A stretch of 64,000 nucleotides of DNA from Prunus persica (Eukaryota; Streptophyta; Magnoliopsida; Rosales; Rosaceae), in the NCBI RefSeq assembly GCF_000346465.2, contig NC_034010.1, forward strand, positions 11,558,558 through 11,622,557, read 5' to 3'. Made by a program: the position numbers and the translations under genes. The notes under the pieces were generated by a model. It had not been told where the DNA came from. It did no database searches and saw only the letters and a list, made by a program, of their open reading frames with translations. Below, in pieces: positions 32,811-44,706 of the stretch (within the stretch, counting starts at the first letter, position 1; each line of letters opens with the position of its first letter).

Positions 32811-33470
32811 TCAAGTTGGAGCAAAGATGTCATGCATGCCTAACTTGTCAAGCGAGTTGAGAAAGACCGTATTAGACACAGCTTTCGTAAGAAAATTTGC
32901 TAGTTGATACTCGAATGATATAAATGGAAAAATAATAATTTCAACATCCAACTTCTCTTTAACAAAATGTCGATCAACCTTCACGTTCTTTGTACAATCA
33001 TGTTGCACAGGGTTATGCGCAATTGCAATTGCAGCTTTATTATCACAATACAAATCCATGGGCTTCTGGGGTCTAAACCCAAGATCTCTCAATAATCTTC
33101 TCAATCATAGTAACTCGCACACACCTTAAGCCATCCCACGGTACTTGGCCTTGGCACTAGACCTAGACACCACTTTTTGCTTTTTACTCCTCCAAGTAAC
33201 AAGATTACCACCAACACATGTGAAATACCCAGACGTAGAACGTCTATCAGTGACTGAACCAACCCAATTAGCATCTGTATACCCTTCCACATCTGTATGA
33301 CCATACTTGCAAAACATTAACCCCTTTTCAGGAGTTACTTTCAGATACCTCAAGATGCGCATCACAGCACGCATATGATCTTCACTAGGAGAATGCATAA
33401 ACTGACTCACTACACTCACTGCATATGCAATATGAGGACGTGTATGAGATAAATAAATCAATTTCCCCAC
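32811..33470 (-). pseudogene. copia-2 RNase H
   Basis: Two minus frames, 33126-33470 and 32811-33104. The first begins at the RT thumb (GKLIYLSHTRPHIAYAVSVV) and includes GYTDANWVGS with the RNase H Asp and RRSTSGYFTCVGGNLVTWRS; the second has YCDNKAAIAIAHNPVQHD and ends at the LTR edge. A stop and frame change near 33110 separate them. Confidence 0.85.
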
Positions 33471-33473
33471 AAG

Positions 33474-35118
33474 TCATTGATAACGCTCTTTATTTGTAGG
33501 AACTTGATCAGGATACAACCCCAACTTATGATTCTGTTTACTAGGGGTATCAATTGGTTTACAATCTAACATATCAGTCTCTGCAAGTAAATCCAAAATG
33601 TACTTTCTTTGAGACAGAAAGATCCCATGTTTAGATCTGGCAACTTCAATCCCAAGAAAGTACTTCAAATCACCCAATGACTTCATCTCAAACTCGGAAG
33701 CCAAATACTTATGAAGATTTTGCATTTCTGCCTGATCATCTCCAGTCACAAAGTATGGTCTGAGTTACTCTGCACATACCCAAATTTCTTCATAGATGCT
33801 GCAAATCTCCCAAACCAAGCTCTTGGAAACTGCTTCAATCCATATAAAGACTTCTGCAGCTTACACACAACACCTTCCTTAGAGGTTACAGGAATACTAG
33901 GAGGGAGATCCGTGTAAATCTCCTCTTTGAGGTCACCATGTAGAAACACATTTTTGACATTGAATTGTAATAAGGGCCAGTCGTGGTTAGCAGCCAGCAC
34001 AATAATACACACACAGTATTAAGCTTTGCCACTGGAGCAAAGGTCTCAAAATAATCCACTCCATAGGTCTGAATATAACCCTTTGCTACCAATCTAGCCT
34101 TGTAACGATTAATGGAACCATAAGCTTTATGCTTCATAGTAAACACCCATCGGCATCCAACAGCTTTCTTCCCTCGTGGCAAAGGAACTAAATCCCATGT
34201 TTTATTCTTGTTCAAGGCATCCATTTCAACATTCATGGCATCCATCCATTTGGGGTTAGATAAAGTATCCTGCAGCTTAGTTGGCACATATACACTAGAT
34301 AATTGATACAAATATGATGCATATGACTTAGACAAACGATGAGTTGACACATAATGGCTAATGGGATATTTAGAATTGGCATGTATATCAGGAGAATATT
34401 GTACTTTAGGTTTCCCACGAGTGGTTCGTGGGAGTACCTGATAAGCTGACACAGATAGATCATTAGAAATTACCTCACTTAATTCACTATCACGAGTAGA
34501 TTGGGGCACTGGCAGGGCAGAGGGGGGTATTGTATCGAACTCATCCATACAAGAATCACTGTCATTATTTTCAAATACAGAAGACTGGTCACTTGCTTCA
34601 GTGTGACCGGTCGTTTCGACACTGTGGGCACCTGCTTCATCTCCAGATATGGGTGACTGGTCGAGTTCCAAAGGGCGATCAGTCGTTTCTTCACAGGGAC
34701 CACAAGTTTCATCATTAGATATGGGTGACCGGTCACTTGCTTCAGTGCGACAGATCGTTTCCATCCAGAGAGCAGTATCTTCAAACACATCATTCTCCAA
34801 TCCAAGACTCTCCAATCCACTCCTTCTCTCCCCCTGAATTAGAGAGGAGGGAGAGACATAATAGGGAACTTCTTCATGGAAAGTCACGTCCAAAGTAACA
34901 TGCACCTTCTGGGTAGATGAATGATAGCACTTATAACCTTTATGAGAAGAAGAGTAACCAATAAAGACACATCGCAGAGCACAAGGATCAAGTTTACTCC
35001 GTTGATGAGAGTAGACATGAACATATGCAAAACACCCAAAAACTTTAGATGGGCAACTTGGAGACTGAGACAGGGGAAACATGGTCACCAAACACATCAT
35101 GTGGAGTCTTGAAATCAA
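33474..35118 (-). pseudogene. copia-2 reverse transcriptase with active-site deletion
   Basis: The frame at 33886-35118 holds the integrase C-terminus (KVFGCFAYVHV), a Ser/Asp-rich linker and the RT start (WVFTMKHKAYGSINRYKARL). It shifts to 33746-34012 (FNVKNVFLHGDLKEEI, SLYGLKQFPRAWF) and then 33474-33749. Between SDHTL and TGDDQAEMQ the expected run of about 20 residues carrying the Y-x-D-D active site is absent; the two sides are joined directly at about 33745-33755. The first catalytic Asp reads Asn (FNVKN). RT activity is excluded. Confidence 0.85.
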
Positions 35119-36229
35119 GAACCCGGCTAGGAGTACGATTAATCACATAGGCAGCAGATAGAACAGCATACCCCCAAAGATGATGGGGAACAGACATGTC
35201 CAACATAAGGGAGCGGGTAACTTCAAGTAACTGACGATTCTTGCATTTAGACACACTATTCTGTTGAGGAGTGAATGGGGTTGTCGTTTGGTGAATAATA
35301 CCTTGAGCACGGAAGAAAGATGTCAAAGTGTTATTCACATATTCGCCTCCGTTATCAGTCAGGAATACTTTGACTCGGGCATGAAACTGAGTAGACACCA
35401 TAGTACAGAAATCTGGAAGGATAGAAACAACATCATGTTTATTTTTTAGCAAGAAAACCCAAGTGAGTCAAGTACAATCATCAATAAATGTGACGAACCA
35501 ACGAAATCCGTTCGAAGTAACGCGAGCCGGACCCCACACATCAGAATGCACTAAATCAAAAGGCTTTGCAGCTTTACTGTCACTCAAAGGAAACACAATG
35601 CGATGACTCTTGGCCAAAATACATGTCTCACACTCAAAACTGGACTCATCACAAGAGCGGAATAAAGATAGAAACAGACGCTTAAGGTAGCCAAATGACG
35701 GGTGTACCAAGCGACGATGCCATAACCAAATTTGTTGTTTGTTTTTGACACTGCAACTTTGAACAGTATTAACGACACAATCAGGAACTGGTGCATAAGG
35801 CAATGTCAAATAATATAACCCCCCTATCCGTTTACCATGCCCAATCGTCTCGTGAGTCTTGAGATCCTGAAAAGAGCAATGCGTATGATAGAAAGTAGTA
35901 GAAGCATTAAGTGTATCAAGTAATCGACTAACAGATAACAAGTTACAATGGATATTGGGAACTAGTAACGCACGAGACAAAGACATAGTAGAAGTGAGAG
36001 AGATTGTGCCTTCACCAGTAATTGGAGAGGGCAAGCCATTAGCACTAGTTATGTATGGGTCACGGGTGTTACTAGACAACTCATCAAAAAATTTAGCATC
36101 ATAAGTCATATGATCAAAAGCACCAGTGTTAATTATCCAAGTATTGAAGCCAGTACCTGGAATAGAATCAGAAACACACAAATTTGCAGAGACAGCAGCA
36201 ACAGCAACAATAATGGAGTTATCACCCAT
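35045..36229 (-). pseudogene. copia-2 protease and integrase
   Basis: The frame at 35468-36229 begins MGDNSIIVAVAAV, then WIINTGAFDHM at the protease site, where copia proteases have D-S-G: the catalytic Asp is Asn. It continues through the pre-integrase zinc region (LWHRRLVHPSF, CETCILAKSH) and the first integrase Asp (HSDVWGP). The second frame, 35045-35452, has FLTDNGGEYVNNTL (second Asp) and TPQQNSVSKCKNRQ, where the catalytic Glu of A/S-E-R-K-N is Lys. Both enzymes therefore lack essential residues. Confidence 0.85.
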
Positions 36230-36250
36230 AATTGCAGCAAAAACTCAACA

Positions 36251-36470
36251 GATCACGGCAGAGTATACAACAGAACACAGCAGAGACACAAATAAGGCAG
36301 ATGCATGAAGACAACAGAGTACACAGCGGAACACAGCAAAGGCATAAATATGGCAGATGCACGAAGACAGCAGAGTATACAGTGGAACATAGCAAAGGCA
36401 CAAATATGTCAGATGCACGAAGACAGGAATGGCACGAACACAGTAGAGGCACAAACACTACAACACAACA
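36251..36470 (-). repeat. 56-bp minisatellite replacing the gag region of copia-2
   Basis: GATGCAYGAAGAC recurs at 36300, 36356 and 36412, period 56 bp, 3-4 units of ACACAGCAAAGGC-type sequence. It occupies the space between the primer site and the protease start where gag should be. Confidence 0.85.
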
Positions 36471-36561
36471 CTCAAACCCAGGAGGGCACACACGACACAA
36501 GTAGAGAAAAAAAAAAAGGGGATAGAACACAGGTGGGCACAACACATAGGTAATCAGAAAA

Positions 36562-36578
36562 CCTGGCTCTGATACCAA
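36562..36578 (-). other. copia-2 primer-binding site
   Basis: Minus strand TTGGTATCAGAGCCAGG immediately inside the 5' LTR, a full initiator-Met tRNA match. Confidence 0.9.
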
Positions 36579-36579
36579 G

Positions 36580-36784
36580 TCAAACAATATGGGTAGAATA
36601 TTTTTCAGGGTGTATTTCATTCTCCAAAAAAAGGTATTTATAGTACAAGGATGTAACCCAAGTAAGGTCAAACTAGGAAACAAGATAAAAATCTAATTAC
36701 ACAATATCTGTACAAAAAGGAAAGAAATATAATCCTAATAAACTAGGAAATAAATATCCTAATTCAGCTAGAATCTCGCTAACA
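36580..36784 (-). repeat. copia-2 5' LTR
   Basis: 205 bp, differs from 32596-32800 at about six positions, for example AAGTAAGG versus TAGTAGGG near 36660. Confidence 0.85.
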
Positions 36785-37555
36785 ACAGCCTGTCCCTTGA
36801 GCACAGTTGTTGCACTCGAAAACCCCAACATGGTGGCTATCTGTTGCTTTAACTGGATTCCTATGAATGCTCGCGGGCCTCTCCTTGGTTCCATTGGTAT
36901 TTGCGGCCTCACTTTTTTTGTTTTGTGGGAGCTCTACTTGTTCAGTTCTTTTCAATCATCCCCCAAATTTTGTTTCATGCAACTCCTTGTGCAGTATTCC
37001 AGCTTCATCTAGAGGCCCATCTTATATGCAGGCAAGGCAAAGATAAAAATGAAAAGACACTTTTAATAAGCGGACTTTGGGCCATACTTAGCATAACACG
37101 CATTATATAAGGTACATAGAAAGAGGGAAAATATGGAACCTTGTTTGAGAGCTTGTTCAGTGGTGCTTGTGGAAATAGTAGAGCCTTTTCTTTCCATCTC
37201 CTTGAGCCGTTGTTGAGCTTCCTTTCAAGACCCATTTTATATGGAAAGAATAAGTGGAGTAAGTTGAAAAACACTCTTTCATTAAAATTGAGATGCACCA
37301 CAACTCAGACGAAAGACTCCTTCCATAAATGGAAGTTACTAATTACACAAACTCATTAGGCCGCACACACTAACACACTCATGGAATCACATCAAGGGCA
37401 ACGTCATTTTTCAACCGGAAGACCGAGAGCTAAGATGTTCAATAAGATTAAAATATCAATCATAACAATTAATACATACGTGCAATTGATATATAAACGG
37501 TACTTATGTTCGAGCAATAAGAACTAGATATGCACTTTCAACGCGTGTATATATA
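36785..37555 (+). repeat. compound repeat copy B, right part
   Basis: Continues R1 after copia-2. It keeps the VGV repeat region and exon-like blocks in the same order as copies D and F, with a deletion in the exon 2 start region. Confidence 0.8.
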
Positions 37556-37735
37556 GTCTCTTTCTCTTGAGGGATCCCTCAAATAATTTTATTTGAGGGA
37601 CATCATTTAAGGTACTCTATGATTTTTTTTTTTCCAACTATCCAAACCATCTATTTCTTAAGTCTACATTCATAGATCATCCTTATAAAAAATTAGACAA
37701 ATCAAAAACTATTTTTGACATCCAGTTGTATCTTA
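37556..37735. mobile_element. truncated GAGGGATCC-type MITE
   Basis: Left half of the element seen complete at 41341-41741 (CTTGAGGGATCCCTCAAAT start). It breaks at about 37735 into a PIF ORF1 fragment. Confidence 0.75.
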
Positions 37736-37945
37736 GTGCACCGTGCACCGTTTTTAGCAATTTGCTCCAAATTTTTTTGCACATTTAGCGTTCGAAGTGC
37801 TCCCTCTCTTGGCCTTTGCTGCATTTCTCCCTATAGGCCTCACCTCACGTTGGATTGGTGAGTCTTCATCTATTGGGGTGTCCAATGGCGAATCGGTCGC
37901 CGGTGAATAGTGGAGCGGCATCTCATTCAATGCAACCGTCAGACA
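37736..37945 (-). pseudogene. PIF/Harbinger ORF1 C-terminal fragment
   Basis: Minus-strand homologue of 46110-46310 in the second PIF element (shared GTTTTTAGCAATTTGCTCC and GGATTGGTGAGTCTT). It encodes the Pro/Ser-rich and R-P-I-G-R-N/K-A region of ORF1. No TIR nearby; a stray piece. Confidence 0.65.
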
Positions 37946-39600
37946 TACACAAAAGAAAGTTGACTTGTTGTGGCATGCTCATACATAAAAGAAAGTTGAC
38001 TTGTTGATCACAAATGGTTTTCAAGTCAATGGGGAACTTTACCCTACTATCACAGGAACAAATTTAAAACGGATGAACAATTTGGAAGGCCTAAGTACCA
38101 CAAAAGGCATGGGTTTCAGCCTAGATTATTGATTTGTGACTTGTCCCAGTGGGGTAAACCCTATTACTCTTTCTCTACAACTTCATTTTCCAGTTACACA
38201 TTATACAATCTCAGTCTGTTGGAGTGCGTTTTCACTGCCAATAGTAGCACGCTCACAAACAAACACACCAGTCTCTTGGCCAACTCCTGGCCATGCAAAT
38301 AACAAAAGAACAAACAGCTTCATATCAAATTCAAGAATATTAACAAGATTAACAAAAAGAACGATGACCACAATACAAGCTTTCAAATAGTTTTCGCAGC
38401 AAGAGACACTCCCCCCAACATATTTACTCATGATGATGAACTTGAGATAGACTAGTCCGGGAAAATATTTCTGATGATCAAGTAATTTAGTCAAAAGCAA
38501 CTTTGGAAAAAATTTCCTAATGATCAATTAGTCAAGACAAAAATATATAGTTTAATCTAAAGGAACTTGTCTGTGGAAAATATTTGAACACAAAGTTGAC
38601 AGGAATACTCATGTTGGTGAACTTGGAATAGACTAGTTCGGTTAACATTTACTAATGACCACGTAAAGCAACTTTTGTGTGGAAATTTTTTCCTAATGAT
38701 CAATTAGTCTAGACAAATTTGGATTGAAAAAAAAAAATAGTACTACACAAAAGTAGTGGAAACTTTTTGTTTCTTCTTCGGTGTTCATGGTCCTTTCACA
38801 TTATGGTAAGAGAAGATATGAACCCTACTTCCATGTTTTTCTCTTCTGAAAGATATGTGATATTTCATTCAAAATATATGATATTTAATTCATATTGAAT
38901 TTTTTAAAAAATATATTATTATGAAGGCAAGGCATTCATGAAAGAAAGCAATACTTAAGTTCAGCATTGATCATAAACTCATATTCATTATTTTTATCTA
39001 TGGGGTAGGAGAAAATTGGACTTTAGGGTTTTTTAGATTAGACAAGGTGAGGGCTCTCACCGATCCCACCAAAATGGGAAATGTTTGGCCAAAAAGGATT
39101 CGGCCATGATGGTTGGTGCCACCGAGGAGGATCTGACCGAAGAATTGGCATATGGAGAATTGGGTGACGAGGACTTTGTGGGGCCCGAGCCAGAGGAAGA
39201 CCTCGCCGAAGAAAATGAGGCTGAGGGAGAAGGACCATCAATACCAAATAAGATAGATGTTAACATGGTAGTAGTCTTACCTTCAAAATTCTTAGCCCTA
39301 GAAGGACAAAATGGCTAACTCGACGGAGATGTTTATGTCTGCCCGGCTAGTAGTGAGAAGCCTTTATACATCATGACACACATTGAAGGGATGCAGGTCT
39401 CCAATGTTTTTGTTGATTGTGGAGCCATGGTTAATATTCTTCCATAGACGATGATGAAGACAAATCTGAGAAAGATCTCATCCCAAGCAGTGTCATGAGC
39501 CACTTTGTCGGCGACAAGTCCAAAACAAAAGGAGTTTTGCCATTAAAAGTAACCATGGCCGAGCAATCTCGCGTAGTTTATTAATGATGATCAACTTGGA
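37946..39600 (+). repeat. compound repeat copy C
   Basis: Begins with a lead shared with copy E (GTTTTCAAGTCAATGGGGAAC), has only the first 200 bp of R1 (38170-38400), then jumps straight to R2, skips R3, and ends in the longest R4. Copy E has the same R1-to-R2 junction (CGCAGCAAGAGACACTCC), so C and E derive from one deleted ancestor. Confidence 0.8.
39085..39590 (+). pseudogene. gypsy gag-protease fragment (R4, copy C)
   Basis: 77 open codons (39085-39318: KKDSAMMVGATEEDLTEELA ... GPSIPNKIDVNMVVVLPSKF) end in a stop; beyond it the same reading leads to YIMTHIEGMQVSNVFVDCGA, with D-C-G-A in the place of the retropepsin D-S/T/N-G-A, and VNILP, then KSKTKGVLPLKVT. The order matches the gag-protease linker and protease of Ty3/gypsy elements (Tat-like by wording). 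Several stops; not functional. Confidence 0.7.
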
Positions 39601-40422
39601 ATAGACGGATCAACATTTATTGATGATAAGGAACTTTAGTGTGGAAAGTTTTTCCTAATGATCAATTAATCTAGACAAATGTGGAATTAAAGAAAAAAAA
39701 AGTCTACACAAAAGTAGTGGAAGCTTTTTGTTTCTTCTTTGGTATTCATGGTCCTTTCACATTATGTTAAGAGCAGATATAAGATTTTGGGTTTTTTTTT
39801 TTGGGAACTTCGAAGGTAAGATTTTATTAAATATAATAAAAGAGTTACAAATTAACAACCCAAAGAGAAACTTAACCTCAAAGGTATTCATGGTCCTTTC
39901 AAATTATGGTCCTTTCAATTTTCAAGCTATACATTATACAATCTCAGTCTGTTGGAGTGTGTGTTTTCACTGCCAATGGTATCACGCTCACAAAGAAACA
40001 CACCAGTCTCTTGGCCAACTCCTGGCCATGCCAAAAACAAAAGAACAAAATATCAAATTCAAGAATATTAACAAGATTAGCAAAAAGAACGATGACCACA
40101 ATACAAGCTTTCAAATAGTTTTTTCTAGACAGCAATTTAAGAAGACTAGCAACAAGAACGAACGCTCAAATTCAAACTTTGACAACCATAAAAACTCATC
40201 AATCCTCCAAAAAAAAGCAATATGAAAGGTTGTCCTTCTTGTAGAGGAAGTTATTTTACAAACCAAAAAGTAAAATAAAAATATACGTCACTCATAGCAA
40301 GAGACACTCCAACCAACCAAAACAAGCAAATAACAATACACGTAACACAACCACAATTTATTTTGTACATAGCAAAGCAGAGCAACACTAAGCACACAAA
40401 GGACAGATGAGAAATGTTGAAA

Positions 40423-40972
40423 TTAATTTGGCTTTTTGGGCTCGTTGCCACAATTGAAAACCCCAACAAACTCGCTATCTTCTGCATTAACCTCATTGTC
40501 TTCAATGTCGCAGCCTGTCCCTTGAGCACGGTTGTTGCACTCGAAAACCCCAACATGGTGGCTATTTGTTGCTTTTTTAACTGGATTCCTATGAATGCTC
40601 ACGGGCTTATCGTTGGTTCCATTGGTATTTGCGGCCTCACTTTTTTTGTTTTGTGGGAGCTCTTGCTCCGTTCTTTTCCCTGATCCCCCAAATTCTTTTT
40701 CATGCTTCTCCTTGAGCAGTTTTACAGCTTCATTTGGAGACCCATCTTATATGCAGGCAAGGCAAAGATAAAAATGAAAAGACTTTTTCAATAAGCAGAC
40801 TTTGGGTAAAAACATAAATTCCATACTTAGCATAACACGCATTATATATGGTACATAGAAAGAGAGAAAATATGGAACCTTGTTTGAGCGCTTGTTCAGC
40901 TCTTTCTCCTGGGGCCTCAACGATTACAGTGGTGCTTGTAGAACTAGTAAAGCCTTTTCTTTCCATCTCCAT
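40423..40972 (-). pseudogene. two-exon R1-module gene, copy D
   Basis: Minus strand: exon 1 (about 40972-40879) encodes MEMERKGFTSSTSTTVIVE and ends at donor GTTCCATATT; a 133-bp intron ends CATATAAG; exon 2 (40745-40423) starts at ATGGGTCTCC, encodes NEAVKLLKEKHEKEF, the Asn/Lys-rich middle and the repeats SHHVGVFECNN and FVGVFNCGN, and ends KKPN-stop. The longer N-terminus of copy A (REAQQRLKE) is out of frame here because of a single-base change upstream. Unknown function. The conserved intron borders suggest capture from a spliced gene. Confidence 0.4.
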
Positions 40973-41340
40973 GAGCCGTTGTTGAGCTTCCTTTCAAGAC
41001 CCATTTTATATGGAAAGAATAAGTGGAGTAAGTTGAAAAACACTCTTTCATTAAAATTGAGATGCACCACAACTTAGAGGAAAGATTCCTTCCATAAATT
41101 GAAGTTACTAATTACACAAACTCGTTAGGCCGCACGCACTAACACACTCATAGAATCACATCAAGGGCAACATTTTTTTTCGACCGGAAGACCGAGAGCT
41201 AAGATGTTCAATAAAATTAAAATACCAATCATAACAATTAATACATACGTGCAATTGATATCTAAACGGTACTTATGTTCGAGCAATAAAAACTAGATAT
41301 GCACTTTCAACGCATGTATATATATATATATATATATATT

Positions 41341-41741
41341 GTCTCTTTATATTGAGGGATCCCTCAAATAATTTTATTTGAGGGACATCCTTCAAGGTAC
41401 TCTATGAATTTTTTTCCAATGATCCAAACCATCTATTTTTTAAGTCTACATTCATCGATCATCCTTATAAAAAATTAGACAAATTGAAAATTATTTTCGA
41501 CATCCAATTGTATCTTACAAAATCAATGAACAAGATGCTTCAAGAAAGTACTAAAATTTCAATAATACAATTGAGTGGTTAAACGATATTGGATTTAGGT
41601 GATTTTTTGAAGAGATGATCTTTGAATGATTATCTAAAATGTAGACAGTTTGGATTAATGAAATAAAATACAGAGTGAGCCTTACGAAGGTGTCCCTCAA
41701 ATAAGCTAATTTGAGGGATCCCTCCATGAAAGCTCTTTGTA
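41341..41741. mobile_element. GAGGGATCC-type MITE, complete
   Basis: About 400 bp with inverted ends: left TGAGGGATCCCTCAAATAAT then TTATTTGAGGGACA, right TGTCCCTCAAATAAGC then TTTGAGGGATCCCTC. It lies in a TA microsatellite between R1 and R2; copy A has the unfilled TA tract at 27425-27440. Confidence 0.75.
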
Positions 41742-42968
41742 TATTATATACATATATATATATATTTATTAATTTCTAATATAAAGGATTTTTTTTGTGT
41801 CGAAAAAATTTCAACAGAAAACTGACATGAATAATCACGATGAACTTGGAATAGACTAGTTTGGTTAACATTTACTCATGATCAAGTAAAGCAACTTATG
41901 TGTGGAAAAATTTTCCTAATGATCAATTAATCTAGACAAATTTGGGATTGAAAAAAAATTGTACTACACAAAAGTAGTGGAAACTTTTTGTTTCTTCTTC
42001 GGTGTTTATCGTCCTTTCACGTTGTGGTAAGAGAAGATATGAACCATAAACCAAAACGCCCTTTGGACCAACTGGGAGTCCAAAGTGATCAAATCTTGTC
42101 CAAACAACTACAAAACTGTGATGTACGTATAGTCGACATCAAAACATGACCAATGACACCCATTGTCCAAAAAGTCACTATTTGGGTATTGTGGGTCCCA
42201 CACGTCCAACCGACACTCCAAAAATCCACCTCGGGCCCACAACCTCAAATTTCAAATCCACTCCCACCAATGGACTCTAAGTAGTCCCGGCATCACCGTG
42301 CATCAATTTGGGCCCGATCCAACGGTTAGATTGTTCTATATCGCACGATCACACATGATTGAACGGCGATTGCTAGCCGTAACTTTGCAACACAACCACC
42401 TAAGATCGGGATGTCCGATCACCAATCCATCTATACCTACAGACTCCTCACAACACCAGCTACAACATATATAAAATCAGACACGATCCAACAGTCCAAT
42501 CATTTCCAATCTAATGGTCCAGAGTTGCGAGGCTCCCCACAACACCAGCTACAACATAATTTACTAATGATAAAGCAACTTTTGAGTGGAAATTTTTTGC
42601 TAATGATCAATTAGTCTAGATAAATTGGGAATTAAAAAAAATAGTACTACACAAAAGTAGTGGAAACTTTTTGTTTCTTCTTCGGTGTCATGGTCCTTTC
42701 ACATTATTGTAATATGAACCGTACTGCTTTGTTTTTCTCTTTTGAAAGATATGTAATATTTAATTCATAATATATGTGATATTTAATTCGTAATAAATGT
42801 GATTCCTGATATTTAATTCATATTGATTTTATATATATATTTTTTATTTTTATGAAGGCAAGGCATTCATGAAAGAAAGCAAGACTCAAGTTCAGCATTG
42901 ATCATAAACTCATATTCATTATTTTTATCTACGAGGGCTCTCACTGATCCCAAGAAAATGGGAAATGT

Positions 42969-43413
42969 TTGGCCAAAAAGGATTTGGCCATGATGGTTGA
43001 TGCCACCGAGAAGGATCCGACCGAAGAATTGGCATATGGAGAATTGGGTGACAAGGACTTTGAGGGGCCCGAGCCAGAGGAATACATCGCGGAAGAAAAT
43101 GAGGATGAGGGAGAAGGACCATCAGTACAAAATGAGATACATGTGAACATGGTAGTAATCTTACCTTCATAATTCTTAGTCCCAGAAGGACAAAATGGCT
43201 ATCTCGACAAAGATGTGTATGTCTGACCGGCTGGTAGTGAGAAGCCGAGAACACAAGGGGAGGTCTTAGCTATGGCCTCAGATGAGGTGATCCCCAGAGG
43301 GATGCCAAACATGTATCGTCATCTCAAGCCATTATACATCACGACACGCATTGAAGGGATGCGAGTCTCCAATGTATTTGTTGATTGTGGAGTCATGGTA
43401 AATATTCTTCCAT
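42969..43413 (+). pseudogene. gypsy gag-protease fragment (R4, copy D)
   Basis: Homologous to 39085-39590. It retains an extra segment (EVLAMASDEVIPRGMPNMYR, around 43262-43320) missing from copies C and E, then YITTRIEGMRVSNVFVDCG. Broken by stops at 43170 and 43226. Confidence 0.7.
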
Positions 43414-43676
43414 GTGTCCATATTTTGTTATAACATTTAGATCTCAAATTTCAAATACGATTTTCGAATAAGATTCTCGGTCCCCACATGTCGATATTTA
43501 TTATAAATTTCTAATCTCATATTTCAGATAAGATTTTCACCCTCTAAAATTGCGCAACGTGTCATCTTTATCTTCTAAATCCCTCTATAAAACTATACCC
43601 TCAACTCAGACCTCTCACACCATTTCATGTTTATCCTTTCGTTTCTCATATTTTACAAAACACATTCTACTATCAA

Positions 43677-43947
43677 TGTAAGATCCCTCATCAACCAACG
43701 GAGAGGGGGTGATGTGCCTTATATGTGCACATCCGCATCCATCTAGCACGAGGCCTTTTGGGAGCTCACTGGCTTCGGAGTCGTAGGAACTCCAAAGTTA
43801 AGCGAGTTGGGGGCTAGAGCAATCCCAGGATGGGTGACCCACCGGGAAGTTGCTCGTGAGCTCCCAGAAACAAAACCGTGCGGGCAAAGAGGGGGGCCCA
43901 AAGCGAACAATATCGTGCTACGGCGGAGCCGATCCCGGGGTGTGACA
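43677..43947 (+). repeat. Cassandra LTR 1
   Basis: 271 bp. The 5S-like block (43785-43867) has one change in the conserved AACTCCGAAGTTAAGC string (CCAAAG). Confidence 0.95.
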
Positions 43948-44022
43948 ATTTGGTATCAGAGCCACTCTGCCGTGTGATGCGAGTGCGCCGACGAGAACGT
44001 CGGGCCCTTGAGGGGGGTGGAT

Positions 44023-44293
44023 TGTAAAATCCCACATCAACCAACGGAGAGGGGGTGATGTGCCTTATATGTGCACACCCGCATCCATCTAGCACGAGGC
44101 CTTTTGGGAGCTCACTGGCTTCGGAGTCGTAGGAACTCCGAAGTTAAGCGAGTTGGGGGCTAGAGCAATCCCAGGATGGGTGACCCACTGGGAAGTTGCT
44201 CGTGAGCTCCCAGAAACAAAACCGTGAGGACAGAGAAGGGGGCCCAAAGCGGACAATATCGTGCTACAGCGGAGCCGATCCCGGGGTGTGACA
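44023..44293 (+). repeat. Cassandra LTR 2 with 5S rRNA-like block
   Basis: 271 bp. At 44131-44214 the order AACTCCGAAGTTAAGC, AGGATGGGTGACC, CTGGGAAGT reproduces the 3' two-thirds of plant 5S rRNA, including the internal Pol III promoter region (A box, intermediate element, C box). It is not a 5S gene; the 5' third is absent. Confidence 0.95.
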
Positions 44294-44369
44294 ATTTGGT
44301 ATCAGAGCCACTCAGTCGTGTGGTGCGAGTGTGCCGACGAGGACGTCGGGCCCTTAAGGGGGGGTGGAT

Positions 44370-44631
44370 TGTAAGATCCCTCATCAACCAACGGAGAGGG
44401 GTGATGTGCCTTATATGTGCACATCCGCATCCATCTAGCACGAGGCCTTTTGGGAGCTCTCTGGCTTCGGAATCGTAGGAACTCCGAAGTTAAGCGAGTT
44501 GGGGGCTAAAGCAATCCCAGGATGGGTGACCCACTGGGAAGTTGCTCCTAGAAACAAAACCGTGCGAGCAGAGAGGGGGGCCCAAAGCGGACAATATCGT
44601 GCTACGGCAGAGCCGATCCCGGGGTGTGACA
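44370..44631 (+). repeat. Cassandra LTR 3
   Basis: 262 bp; lacks 9 bp after GAAGTTGCTC (the GTGAGCTCC block). Confidence 0.95.
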
Positions 44632-44706
44632 ATTTGGTATCAGAGCCACTCTGCAATGTAGTGCGAGTGTGCCGACGAGGACGTCGGGCCCTTAAGGGGG
44701 GTGGAT

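Larger units (their letters stand above)
32596..36784 (-). mobile_element. gag-less Ty1/copia retrotransposon (copia-2)
   Basis: 4189 bp on the minus strand with 205-bp LTRs (32596-32800 and 36580-36784), primer site, protease, integrase, RT and RNase H, but no gag. It sits inside module R1; copies D (near 40510) and F (near 53660) show the uninterrupted site (TCGCAGCCTGTCCC). Flanks are GCAG on the left and ACAG on the right, an imperfect target duplication. Protease, integrase and RT have each lost catalytic residues. Confidence 0.9.
39601..43413 (+). repeat. compound repeat copy D
   Basis: Full module order: short R2 lead, R1 (39930-41330), MITE (41341-41741), R2 (41760-42020), R3 (42020-42550), R2' and R4 (42840-43413). 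It runs into the second PIF element at about 43414. Confidence 0.85.

Noticed and set aside
36222..36683. 153-codon minus frame with repeated Cys/Leu-rich units
   Set aside because: Translation of the 56-bp minisatellite and LTR edge of copia-2 in a non-coding frame.
39038..39266. Minus-strand Ser/Pro-rich frames (also 50480-50708, 42925-43254)
   Set aside because: Antisense shadows of the acidic gag/protease linker in R4.
44131..44214. 5S rRNA gene
   Set aside because: Only the 3' two-thirds is 5S-like, it is embedded in an LTR with TG...CA ends, primer site and polypurine tract, and all four copies deviate in the loop region.
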